This document shows positions 25,880 to 38,025 of a DNA stretch of 64,000 bases, one piece after another; position 1 is the stretch's first letter, and each line of letters begins with the position of its first letter. The translations under genes were made by a program, and so were the position numbers. The notes below the pieces were generated by a model. It was given only the letters and a program-made list of their open reading frames with translations, was not told the origin of the DNA and did not search any database. The stretch is from Acridotheres tristis (lineage: Eukaryota; Chordata; Aves; Passeriformes; Sturnidae). The stretch covers positions 53,376,116 to 53,440,115 of the forward strand of contig CM072919.1 in assembly GCA_037013685.1 (NCBI GenBank). The letters run 5' to 3'.

Positions 25880-26685
25880 TAATCATGGAATCATAGAATA
25901 ATAGTATGGTTTGAATTGGAAGAGGCTTTACATCCAGTGCAAAGCCCCCTGCCATGGGCAGGGACACCTTTCACTAGACCTGTTTGCTCAAAGTTCCATC
26001 CATCCTGGCCTTGAACACTTCCAGGGATGGGCAGCAACTTCTCTGGTCAACCTGTTCCAGTTCCTAATCAGCCTCTTAGCAAAGAATTTCTTCCTAGTAT
26101 ATAATTGTAGCTTCCTTTAGGTATTGGAAGGTGCTCTAAGGTCTTCCCACAGCCTTCTCCTCTTCAGGCTGAGCTAACCCAACACTTTCAGCCTTTCTTC
26201 ACTGGAGAGGTGATCCAGTCCTCTGATCATCTTTGTGATGTTCCTGTGGACCAAATCAAGCTAGTCCATGTGCTTCTTATTTTTGTGGCCCCAGAGCTGG
26301 ATGCAGCCCTGCAAGTGGGGTCTCAGCAGAGCAGAGGGGCAGAATCCCCTCCCTCCCCTGCTGCCCACACTGCTCTGGATGCAGCCCAGCACACGTTTGG
26401 CTTTCTGGGCTGGGAGTGCCCGTGACTGGGTTATGGTGAGCTTCTTGTGCAGCAATATCCCCAAGTTCTCCTCACCCACAGGGCTCTCAATCCATTCTTT
26501 GACCAGCCTATATCCACGTCTGGAATTGCCCTGACCCATGTTCAGGACCTTCCATTTGACCTTGTTGAACTTCCAGAATTTTGCACAGGCCACCTCTCCA
26601 GGCTGTCCAGGCCCCTCGGGGTGGCATCCCTGCCCTCTAGTGGATCAGCCACACCAACAGACCTGTGTGGTCAGCAAATTTGTAT
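25880..26685 (-). mobile_element. CR1 LINE, 3' portion (about 0.8 kb)
   Basis: The left end shows the 3'-terminal octamers (AATCATGGAATCATAGAATAAT), and then the complement of the CR1 3' UTR with CCATGGGCAGGGACACC and TTCCAGGGATGGGCAGC. Further right it enters the complement of the C-terminal part of ORF2. 5' truncation is at about 26685 ('gtcagcaaatttgtatg'). The element is inactive. Confidence 0.92.
26261..26593 (-). pseudogene. CR1 ORF2 C-terminal remnant
   Basis: A 110-codon open frame on the minus strand matches the end of the CR1 reverse-transcriptase polyprotein as I know it: a NLGILLHKKLT segment (family: DLGVLVDxKL), an ALPAQKAKRVLGCIQSSV segment (family: ALVAKKANxILGCI), and LLRPHLQGCIQLWG (family: LVRPHLEYCVQFWAP). 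It is a fragment and not a host gene. It retains no catalytic region. Confidence 0.85.
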
Positions 26686-29666
26686 GACCAATTTTAATCC
26701 AAATCAACTATTCTTTCAGACTTAGGTACATGTAAAGGTTCATTAATGGGACATTTCTCCTGTATTCATCCAAACAAATTTAAAAATGTGTTACACTATT
26801 CCTCCCCCTGAAAATCACAAGGTTACCTGGGGGTGGCATTGACAGAAGTGAAGAAGAACAAGCCCAATGAGAATGAGGAAAGCTGGTGGTGGTCGAGGAG
26901 GTCAGCTGCAGACAGATTGCAGACACGAGCTGGTTTCTGTGGGCTGTGGATGGGGACATTCTGGTTTGTAATAGATGAGAAAGGGAAGTTACAGAAGCTT
27001 TACATTTGCAGCTCAGCCACATGGCCTTGTTTCTTTCCTCCATTCTTAGGTGGTAGCAATAGAAAGTAATTTTTCTGTGTCCATTCGCTATCTCTCAGGC
27101 AGGTTTCAAAGGGATTTTCTGATCCCTACCAGCTGCAATAGGCCTGGAAGTGACAACATTCACAATGAGGATAACCACAGCTTGTCCTGGAAAGGGAGCA
27201 TTAGAAGTGCAAATCCACTTACACCTGCAAGAGAAATGAGGAACTAACCTCACTGTCCTCAGGAGGCCAGGTAATGTATCCTTGGGTTCACAGTCAACTT
27301 TAATTTGCACTGCCTAGAGCAATCAAGTCACAGGCTGGAGCAGGACCCCAGCTTCTCTGGGGTTTTGTTCATGAAGCCTTATCACATGTTCTATCCATGT
27401 CTAATATTATAAAATCCATGAATCTGAAAAATCTTTACTAAGATAAAGATAGATAGAATGAGGAACAAAACCATGTCCTTTTAGTCCTACCATTTAACTC
27501 CCAAATTCTCCTTAACTTTGAACAGTTAATTCTCAAAACTTAAACTTTGTAAATAAACAGAAAAAAATGCACTGTGTTGACCAGTGATTCATCCCTGTAA
27601 ATTCTTCTACCTTAGGGCTACCGGTGAAATGCTTCACCTAAAGCTTTACATTGCTTTCATTTATTAGATTTCACCTCAAGATGAGGACGTTTTCATTATG
27701 TTCTAACAAGTGATGGTAGAAAAAATAAAAAGAGTAAGCAAACTACCTCCTTGCCCAAAACACAAGAGCACTTTACTTGGGAACTAGAATGCTTGTATAA
27801 GATTCGTCAGGAAAAAGCACAGCTTACTGTTATAATTTTATTCTACAGAAGTCCAGCTGAACTCACGAGAAAACTGGCATCAGCACAAAGACAGCTTTTT
27901 ATATTCTTGTCAATGTGAATTGTACTGGGTTTGGAGTGCTGGGAATCCAGCAGTGTTCTCACTGCCTCTGATCCAGCTTGGCAAAAACCAACAGAGCAAC
28001 CAACCCAATAACCTTGGAGCAGATTATTCCACAGTCTCTCACCTGGCTGAGAAAGAATGATCAGTCCTAATGACTGCCTCACAACAGACACTACCTACAC
28101 TTGAATTACTTCACATTCACTTCTCCACATGTTCCTTCTCAGACAAATAATTAGTAGCAGCAATAATTAAAAAAAAAAAAAAAAGAAAAAATTAAAAAGA
28201 GGAAAAAAGAAAAGAAACAAAGAAGGGAACAAATGCAGGCACTTGTTTTTTTCTGTGCTAGCAATGCATCTCACTTCTTCAAGTATTCATGAGACACTTG
28301 TAGTCACAGACAAAAGCTGGTATTACACAGTCTCTGTCTACAACAGTCTTAATGTTCTAATGAGGCTTGATCATTCTCATTATGCATGCATTTTCTGTTT
28401 GCTGTGATCTACAAGCAAACATCAAAAGGGCCAGTAGCATACTGCTTAGGAATTTCAGTGAAGCATTAAAAAGCAGAGCAGCAGAATATATCTTTCATTT
28501 GTCTTGAAGTGCAGACTACCAGAATCCTCTTTTTTTATTTTTTTCCCTCTTCCTTTCTTTTAAGGTAACTTAATCTGCTTGATAATTACCTCCTCTGTGA
28601 AGTTTCCACAACTTTCATTTTAGCAACAAAGCAGCATTAAATGGTTCGGTTGGAGAGGGCTCTTTGCCAGTTTATAATTAATAGCAAGCAAAAAGATACA
28701 GACAGCAGCTAATAAGGATTACCTGATGAGAATTTAAGAATGTTAAGTATACGAGTACTATATGCAGGGCAAATCTTATTAATAGTGTAAAGTAATTTCA
28801 GTAATACTATAATTTTGGACCTGATGTACATTATTATGGTTTTTTAAATTATGAAATAGTAACTTTTTAGCTCAGAAGATCTGCTGCCACTTTTGTGGTT
28901 GTCTTTTCAGGGAAGAAAATGCATTAATAAATAGTACCGCAAAACATAAGCTGTGCCCTATTTGATTTTAGGTCTTTTCAAATTTTAAGAAAATCAGGAA
29001 TTTTCAAGGCCCAATCACCAGGGTGTTTTATTAGAAGTGCATTAAGCAGGAAGAGCACATTTGCCATGGGTAGAGAATTTTAAACCACTTCTCCACAATT
29101 TTGACTGGAACTCAGCATTTGTTATCTGGAATGTTATGGTAAAGTGCATTTCCAGACACTGTAATGCCATTACCAGAGATACTATAGGCCATTCAAAAGA
29201 AGATACTTTCAGAAGATATATTAGGAATGGAGGGACTTGGCAGATGGTGAACTGTATGTTTATGCTTATGTCATCCAAGACAGACTGTAGTAGATAGAGC
29301 ACCAAAACTGGCTGTGACAACAAGTGCCTTCATCTCTGACATTGTGGCCCAATGAAAATTTAATCTTTATTTTATTTTTAATCAAATATTTTCTTTCATT
29401 ATACTTTCTTTTTCTATGCTTTCTTCTCCTTACAACACTGTCTGAGGGTACAAAAATGAAGGATCTGTGCTAAGAATACTGAAAAGAAAGGACATGTAAC
29501 AGTTATGCTCATTTGAGAGATTATTTGTGTCATCTTTTCATGTTAGCTGTGCCCTCCAGGTGAGGTGTCCAGCACAGTAAGTGACAATGAAATTGGTTCT
29601 TCTCTTTTTGTTGAGTTTGTTACTGAAGGATAATAGTCCATCAAAATAATTCTTTGATTCTGTGAT
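26686..29666. other. Non-coding unique sequence, possible exon-like and conserved segments
   Basis: No transposon recognised. 27050-27270 is bounded by a good polypyrimidine/AG acceptor (CTTTCCTCCATTCTTAG) and a CAG|GTAATG donor on the plus strand, but its coding potential is weak. 28167-28232 is an A-rich tract. 28350-28760 looks like a conserved non-coding element by composition (ATTA/TAAT words, no repeats). None of this is proven. Confidence 0.4.
28167..28232. repeat. A-rich tract
   Basis: Starts with a run of 16 A (28169-28184) followed by an A/G-rich stretch. No retroposon body was recognised next to it. Confidence 0.85.
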
Positions 29667-30545
29667 AATCATAGAATACCCTGAATTAGAAGGAACCCAC
29701 AAGAACCAGTAAGTCCAGCTCCCGGACTGCACAGCACCATCCCCAAGAATCACACCATGTGCCTGAGAGCATTGTCCAAACGCATCTTGAACTCTGTCAG
29801 GCTTGGTGCTGTGACCACTTGCCTGGGGAGCCTCTTCCAGTGCTGAGCCACTCTGGGTGAAGAACCTTTTCCTGATATCCAACCTAAACCTCCCCTGCCA
29901 CAAATTCAGTCCCTTCCCTCAGGTCCTGTCACTGTCACCACAGAGAAGAGATCAGTGCCTGCCCCTCCTCTTCCCCTCACAAGGAGAGGATGTAGTCTGC
30001 CATGGGGTCTCCTCTCAGTCTCCTCCAGACTGAACAGACCAAGTGACCTCAGTCTCTCCTCATACAGCTTCCCCTCAAGGCCCTTCAGCATCCTCATTGC
30101 TCTCCTCTGGACCCTCTGTAGCCTTACCTTAGGCTATTGTGGCACCCAGAACTGTCCCCAGCACTCGAGGTGAGGCTGCCCCAGCTCAGAGCAGAGCTGG
30201 ACAATCCCTTCCCTTGCCTAGCTGGTGTTGCTGTGCCTGATGTCCCCCAGGACACAGGTGGCCCTCCTGGCTGCCAGGGCACTGCTGACTCATGTGCAAC
30301 TTGCCATCAACCAGGAACTCCAGGTCCCTTTCCAGGGCACTTCTCTCCAGCCTCTCATTCCCCAGTCTGTCTGCACATTCAGGGCTGCCCCATCTCAGAT
30401 GCAGAATGGGGCACTTGTCTCTGTGACACTTCTTTCATTTAGTGATTGCCCAGCCCTTTAATTTGTCAAGGTCTCTCTGAAGGCCTTCTCTGCCTTCGAG
30501 GGAGTCCACAGGTCCTCCAAATTTGGTATAATTCTGTATCTCTCA
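29667..30545 (-). mobile_element. CR1 LINE, 3' portion (about 0.9 kb)
   Basis: The left edge has ATAATCATAGAATACC. The complement of the conserved ORF2 end and UTR follows. Minus-strand reading gives GRFRLDIRKRFFTQSG (29850s), FSVVTVTGPEG, and LKGLEGKLYEERLRSLGLFS (about 30030-30090), all diagnostic of CR1 ORF2 C-termini. Frames change between these blocks, so the ORF is broken. 5' truncation is near 30545. It belongs to the same subfamily as the plus-strand copy at 35370-35723. Confidence 0.92.
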
Positions 30546-32306
30546 TTGCACACCAAGAAGAGCTAAATTCACAGGGCAGCCAGCATCTGCTCAGGGACAA
30601 ACAGTCTGACCCATTTAAGGTATTTCTAGTTGTTCCAGGAATATATTAAAAAAAATTTTCTTTAACATACTTGATGAAAAGTTCCAGAAGATCTTGGAAA
30701 AGTGACCATTTCCTACAGAATTTATTTTTAAATAAAACCTTCTGTATACATTCATACAATATTTCAGTAACAGCAAAATTCTTCCCTAACAAGCTGACCT
30801 GTACTCTTCATGAGTACCGAGGCTACTGGAAAGATAAATAAGTAAAATCTTGTTCCCAAAAGAGTGCTATCATGTGCTCCCCAGGGAAAAGATTTATTTC
30901 TGCACACTTAAACATCTATCTCCAAAGTGGCGACTGTTTAGCGAGAAGAGATTTTTATTGATCTTCCTGCTTAATTATATCTGTGTGAGCATTATCGTAC
31001 ACTCTAATTAGGCACCTGTTCTCTCTCCACTCACAAGGAAAAAAGTTTCAATTAGAGTAAAACAAATCAAATTATTAAAGCACTATCCTTTTCACATTTC
31101 ATTGTGCTATAGATAATGGGAGGAAAATTGGCTTGAATGTTCAGACATTCATACCAGATTCCAGTCTGTTTTTATGTAATAAAATAACAAGACTAAATTC
31201 TCTTCTCAGCTGAATTATGTAAATGAAGACCAAATTAAGTCCATTAGCAGATCTCATGTTAACCCGTTTCAGAACTGGGGGCCTCTTTTTGGTCCTTTTA
31301 CACTCATAGATAATAATGCTGTTTCTTCCTTCCCCAAAATACCTCAATAAGAATTTTCGAGTGGAAATATTTTTTTCAGAAGTGAATGTCTTTAAGCCAC
31401 CCTCAATGTTGCAAGTGGTCTAGGTGTAGAATAGTTAGGTGATCAGCTGCCACTCTTGTGCACAAGACAACATGTTTTCCACCCTTTACCAACATTTAAT
31501 CCTCACCAATTGAATTTGTGGATGCAGGTTATTACTGGATTGAATAATTCCATGTGATGCATAGAAAGCTGTGTCCACACAGATTTTGTATGGATGAAGA
31601 CCAGAAGCCTGCAGACAGAATTCTCCTTGAAGAGAGAGAGCCAACTAACATTCAAGTGAAGGCAAAAACTTTTAAACTAGACTTACAGGCTAAATTTTGG
31701 GCATTTATCATACATTTGTCACTGTGTATTGTTGTTCTATCTAAATAAGACTTAGGAAAGCCGGCAGATGGGTTATATTCTATTTTTGACAGCATGTGCT
31801 CCTGATGAATACAAACACCGAGCATACTTGTTCCCCATGGAGTACAGGGGTTCCACCCTGATGCAAGGCGAAACCAGCCTGACAAGCCAAACATCTGCTG
31901 AGCTACTGCCTCTCCTTCTTGGCCCCTCCCTTGCCAGTGCACAGCCAGACAAGCCCAAAGAGCTGCGCCTCTTCTCTTCCCCTCTCCCTCAATGGCTGAC
32001 ACAAGAGTGTTACAAAAGGCAGTCCCAAACTCTCCTACTCAGGACAGCCAAGGTTCAACCCTGGGGCAGGTAAATGAACTCAAGGGAGAACTCCCTGGCA
32101 TCTTTTCTTGCCAGCAGGGTCAGGCTGGCAGCCCCAGCCTGTTGCCTTTGCTTCACCAGCATACATGCTTCCAGTTCTTGGCACAGCCCAAAGTCTCCTT
32201 CCATTGCCTGAGATCAGATGCTGCTGACATGTAATGTTACCCAAGGGATGGAGGAGAGAGGGGCAAAGCAAGGGAAGAAAGTGATTCCCTGAAAGGGTTC
32301 AATGAG

Positions 32307-32350
32307 GCTCACCCACTGATCTTCCCTGAAAGGAAGATCAATGGGTGAGC
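32307..32350. repeat. 19-bp inverted repeat (hairpin)
   Basis: Left arm 32307-32325 starts GCTCACCCACTGATC; right arm 32332-32350 ends GATCAATGGGTGAGC. Eighteen of nineteen positions pair (the exception is a C/A site) around a six-base loop CTGAAA. Confidence 0.92.
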
Positions 32351-33731
32351 TGCGCTGCACCTCTAGGAGGAGCTTACTTATTATTTTCCATCTCTACTGG
32401 CGCCTTCCCCTGAGCTGGGGCAAGCCCAGGCCTGTTGTTGAAAGGGATTTTGTCAGAATGTAACACTAGCTTACTAACACCTGTTTGCATTTTCATAGAG
32501 ACTAACATAGGAAGGAAATGCTATTCTAAATCAGCACACACATGTTCCTATCTCAGGTTGCATCCTTCCTGAGGGTAGGGAAGCACTCAGATGTTTTTCA
32601 TCTGAATTATTTTGCACAGTGTGTGCTACCCTACCTTTTCCATCCATTACTGCCACCATTCCTTTTGGGACAATAATGAAAAGGCTGTCCTCAGGACCCT
32701 GTAACTAATATTACTACATCTGAATATGGAAGATATTATCAGTAGTATTAAAGCTTACACAGCAGCCCTTTAAATAAGACTGGTGTTTTATTTTCTGTGG
32801 CCACGTTCAACAATACTATAAGAGTCTTACTCTGTTATGAGGATGTTGTACTCTACACACGCCTGAACAGAATATGCTTTGGGAAATGAAGGCACAAAGC
32901 AGAACTTACGCCTGTTCCCAGTCCTAAAGATAAAAAAAGCAGATACATAATTCAGCCAGCAGTAAAATAGACCTTTTCAGGACTAAATTTATGCTAAAGC
33001 AGCTCCTACAATATGGTAGATAGAGGCTTGAGTGTATGCAAATACGTCTTTGAACCAGCATGAAGTTTTGATCATTAAGAATTTCTAGTACAGAGCCAAA
33101 ACTAGCCCTGGACTGTAAAGGGACAGTAACTTGCTGCCAGCAGGTAAAGGGACTGTTTGTCTTCCCTTACAGTACGAGAACACTCAATGCTTCTGTATGA
33201 CAGAATCCTCCCACTCATGCACAGAGCAAGCAGTGACATCACTCAAAAAAAGCCATAAGTATCATTGGTCGCAGCTACCTGGGTTTCTTTCTGCCCCAGC
33301 ACACATCGTCAGTGTGCAATAATCTTTCTCCAAAGCAAAACCACACCATTTGTGCTCAGCCAGAGGTGAGGTACTTTGGGTGGAATGGGCTCTGACCTGA
33401 AGGCCTGCCCCAAAATGATATAGTCTTGCTCTTTGAATGTTCTTTTTTTTCCAGCAATGTGCATCTGTGAACCTTCTGAATTATGTCTCAAAAAATGAAC
33501 CAAAGACTTCACTTTTGTTAAATCTTGGAGCTTTTTTCCAGATTTAAAGATGTTTGAATGTATTTGCATAAGCAAGTTAAGCTGGCTTGTTTCTGAGGGG
33601 TAATTTGGCATTTAACTGAGAAGAAAATAAAATCTGGTGGGGCAAAAGAAAAAATGAGAATTGACCTGTGACATTAAATATGGATCCTATTGAAAATTTC
33701 TGAATTGTTTTATCCACTGATAATGTACTAA

Positions 33732-33751
33732 ATGTGTTTTATAAAACACAT
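33732..33751. repeat. Perfect 20-bp palindrome
   Basis: Two 10-bp half-sites, ATGTGTTTTA and its exact complement TAAAACACAT, with no spacer. Confidence 0.95.
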
Positions 33752-35369
33752 ACATAGAGGGATGTCATAGCAGAGGACTCATAGGAATTATATCTCATGT
33801 ATAGTCATATATATAGTCCATATAATCATCCGGAAAATCACTTAAAATACGACATTGTCCCACATTACGTTATGTTTTGAATCAGTAAGGGCTGCACAAA
33901 TTCAATGTAGATGCAGAGATCTACCATGCTTCATCAATTAAACCAGCACAGCAGCTAAAAAATTGTAGGGAATTTTTATTCTTTCATTATACTGTGACAT
34001 ATTATTTAGAGCACTTGAAAAAGTCAGGGAGGTCATCCGATTATCCATATGAAGTTGAAAACACTTCTAGAAAAGTAAACAAGGGTGCTTTTTTTGCCTC
34101 AGAGAGCAGATGTTTCAATGCAGTGTCAGATAATGAACTAAGATCAAAACTGAAGAACCCCATGAAAATTCCAATATAGAAAAAAAAATAGATGATAGTC
34201 TAAAGTACAAAAATCCAGCACAAAACTAGAAGTAGTTTGAAGTAGCAATAGTTTGATGTCAACTCAGAGGAAATTGAACAGAGATGAGTACAAAGCATCT
34301 TTATTTCATTTGAAAATTAAACAAATTCAAAATTAGGGCTGTGTTTGCTAATAAATTAAAGATGAACCATACATTTTACTCAGTTACATTTATAATAGTA
34401 CAAAATAGTCAGATTTTTGGCTCTTACGGCAAAGGATCCAGGCAGATGCTGAAAAAGACCAAGAATTAAAGACCAGGTTAAGTAATTTGCCTTTTCCAAT
34501 GAACCTCTAGGGCAATATATGATCTTATGAAAACATCAGCAATATAATTCTAATTCTCTCTGGCATTTAGGTTTCTTAATTCCACATATAAATACGAATT
34601 AGAATTTTTTTACCGCCAAGTTTAAAAATTTCCGATGGCAGATGCTCACTTAGTTTCACTTAGCCTGACATATAAAGATTATGATCCACTTCTCCACTCA
34701 TCATTTTACTAGAATTAACCATGGAGTTCTTAATCACTGTTTTATCCAAATGCACTGATGTTCTACATTCAATCTTAGGAAATGCCTTCCAGACATGGTT
34801 TCTGCTGAAGAGAACACTGCAGCACCACATCTTGATTTGCTGTGAAATCACTTGCTTCTAGAACAGGGTTTTCCATAAAAAATATGTCCATGTGGTGATT
34901 TTAGAGTCAAACTATGGGCTATACAGCTCTGTAAAACTAGCCTCAATCAGCACAGCCCCTTGCATAGATGTGCTATGGCCTATTAATTCATGCAATGCTG
35001 AGTATCATGCCACAGAAGACCTGGACTTGCCACCCAACTTCAGACACTCATGGACCCTGGTGTATGTTTAGAAAACCCCTGGTAATATGTATAAGACAAG
35101 TAAGCGCCTCCACAGTCAAGTAGCTGAGCTGAGACCTTGATCCAGAGAAAGGCCACCTTCTAGAGCCTTTATACATTCCTGTTTTTGTTAACACAGGGCG
35201 TAAAGCAGCTGGGATAGAGTCAAGTGACACAAGAATGTCTCCTGGCAAGAAGACAGTCCATTCAGTGCCATGGCGCCTTTCCTTTTTCAGAGAACAGAGA
35301 GATCATAACGCACAGAAGTATGGAAGAGGAGGAACTGAAGAAGACAATCGGCTCAGGGAAGAAAGCAAG

Positions 35370-35723
35370 AAAACAAAAAGAAGAGATCTCATCACAGTCT
35401 ACTGCTTCCTCAGGAAGGGAAGCAAAGAGGCAGACGCTGAACTCTGTGGTGACCAGTGACAGGACCCAAGGAAGTGGCCTGAACTTGTTTCAGAGGAGGT
35501 TTAGGTTGGATACTTAGAGAAAGGTTTTTCACCCAGAGAGTGGCTGAGCATTGGAAGACGCCCCACAGGGAAGTGGTCACAGCACCAAGCCTGATAGAGT
35601 TCAAGAAATGTCTGGACAATGCTCTCAGGCACATGGTGTGATTATTGGGGATGATCCTGTGAGGGGCAGGAGAAGGACCCAATAATCCTTGTGGGCCTCT
35701 TCCAACTCAGAATATTCTGTGAT
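35370..35723 (+). mobile_element. CR1 LINE, 3' fragment (about 0.35 kb)
   Basis: Plus-strand reading gives the CR1 ORF2 end (SVVTSDRTQGSG, then FQRRFRLDT and a stop). A decayed WLSIG/EVVTAPSLIEFK region follows, with GGAAGTGGTCACAGCACCAAGCC, then the 3' end CTCTTCCAACTCAGAATATTCTGTGAT. The 5' limit is unclear and may lie up to 100 bp further left. It is inverted relative to the 29667-30545 copy. Confidence 0.88.
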
Positions 35724-38025
35724 ATAATAAATTTTCATGCTGTTGTAATCATTGGCAGAGATAGAGAAAATAGAAGGACATCTGTTATACACTTACTTTA
35801 GCTACTCATCTGGTCTCTTCTGTAATCACTTCAGAAATGCACTGCTGGACTGGGATATGCAGGAGAAGCACTCTCCTGTGCAAACCTTTGGGGTCAGAGA
35901 GAGCAGAGTGGGAGACAGAGGCACAACTGGATGGAGATGGTGAGCCTGAGGATATGGACTGCTGTTGAAGCAGGGGAACACACTCCAATTCATTTGAAAC
36001 CTTTTTGATATGTGTCCAAGAGTGTTCTCTTGGCAGCACCATTTATGGATATGCAAGGAGCTAAGCCTGTCCCATTGATTCCTGGTGAACCACAGGCTCC
36101 TTCAGAGACATAAGATTCATCTTTTTGCAAGGAGCAGATATCCCATCCCTGCAGAAGCACGGTCTTGAGGGACATGACACACTGCTTTTATCTCCAGCTC
36201 CCCAGTCTCTGGACCTTGCAAGGTTTCACTGTGATGATTCCAGTGAAGCAAGTCTTAGGTGAGATTATCCACATCACAAGTGGCCCAGATCCACAAAATG
36301 CACAACCCTCTCCAAAACATCCAGGGCCTGAGGCCTGAGGATGAGAAATTTGCTTTATGTAGTAATACTGTAAAACACAGAAAGAAGAAGCTGTTACCAT
36401 AATAGCTACCAGAAATGGTTGTAATGCCTTGTAGCTAGATGAAGATATTTGCCAGCCTTTGTAACTGCCAGGGGGTGACACAGAATGACTGTTGCAATTT
36501 GCTCAGTATGCATTTATGATTTCCTGTCCTTTCACAGTCCTTGCTCAGATGGGCCAAACAGTGCTGTCAGGGACTTCTGCAAACATGTGTCTTCCAAGAA
36601 TCCTCACTAGTAATGTATTCCTCTAAGTGGCTTCAAAAATAGCATTCTGATATTTAAGTTGAGGAAAAATGTGGAAGAATCCATAGAAATTAGCAACAAA
36701 TTCGTAATACTGACCAGCCTCTTTAACTGTTGATAATAATACTAATACATAATAGTGTATTCCCAGGAAAAGCAAAAAGAATTGTGAATAAGGCAAATGC
36801 AGTTCAGAGCACACAGCAAACAGTGGCTGGCTGTGCTTACCAAGACTGTTAAATAGTAGCTCCTGAATTTTTAAGATACAGTTTCACTCCGAAGATCTGG
36901 CTGAGCTCAAATGCTAAACACAGTTTGATGCTCCTTTGGAAGACCTGAATAGTAATAATCCACCATGGCATTTACACAGTGCTTCTCTCTTTGCTGTTTT
37001 ACAGACATTATTCAATCAATTCTTGTGTCTCTCCAGGGAATAAAAATATGCCATTCAAGAATGAGGAAACTAAGGAAGAGGAGTTAAACATCTTTGCATG
37101 GCTCACAGAGATTTGGTCACAGCAGAAGCTGTTGGATTCAGGAGACTATGCCACCCTCATCTGCACTCACACTACAAGCCCACACTTTCCCCTTCTGGTG
37201 TTACTGCAATACAAATGCTTCCTTCTCTTATGTGCTTGCCAGGACCAGGGGCAGAAGCATCATATTCTCAGCTATGCCAGTGGATGTGGTCATTCCACTG
37301 TCAAGGTAATTTATAATATGTACAAAAGCTTCTTCTTAGAGTGTTGGTAAGAAAAGGCCTAATAAAGACTAAGCCACACTAATAAAATGCAAAGGTTGTC
37401 ATTTAGAATGGAAAATCCTATGATTTAAAGGTAGTGGCCAAATACTGGATCATTTTATACACTGTTAATAAATCAGAACAAGCAAGGCACAGACTATCTG
37501 GTGTAAAAATTAAAGCTCTTATCAAAGTCCACCAGACAGGGACTCCAGGATTTCTGTGCTGGATAAACCCCAGTTCCTGTGTGAGAATCTCCTCCTCCAC
37601 TGTACTGGTGGCATCACATACAGTCTGCCTGTGCTGACTTTGCTCAGGGGTGAATTTTATGGAGAAGGTCCTGTCGCCTGTTGCAGTCACTCTATTTTCA
37701 GGTCCATTTACTCAGGTGTCTGTAGTCTAGTCAGTTGCAAAGAGGCTCTGCAAAAAGAATATGTACATCTTCACAAGTACATCACAAGTGTTTCCTGCCT
37801 GGCACACACAAAACATGGCAATGTTTTAATGAGCAACAGACCACCTCTTGTAAGGAATCCAAGGCGCCTTTGTCCCCCATTGGGTAACATCTAGGGCAGT
37901 GTACCACTTCTAGAGAAAGCCTTTGATGTTAAAACCCAGTGTCTTTTCCACAGCTCCATCAATACCAAGGACACCCAATAACCTGGCAACCAGCTCCAAC
38001 TTTCTTTCCAATAGGAGCTTATTCA
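35724..38025. other. Non-coding unique sequence
   Basis: Nothing recognised. Open frames up to 123 codons (36979-37350 plus) do not resemble known proteins. Confidence 0.45.

Larger units (their letters stand above)
30546..35369. other. Non-coding unique sequence
   Basis: No CR1 or LTR recognised. 30895-31120 has the look of a conserved non-coding element (TTAATTATATC, CTCTAATTAGG). 31.7-32.5 kb is GC-richer and unidentified. Two palindromes are annotated separately (32307-32350 and 33732-33751). Confidence 0.45.

Noticed and set aside
32050..32066. GGTTCAACCCTGG resembling a tRNA B-box
   Set aside because: No matching A-box or cloverleaf arms could be built around it.
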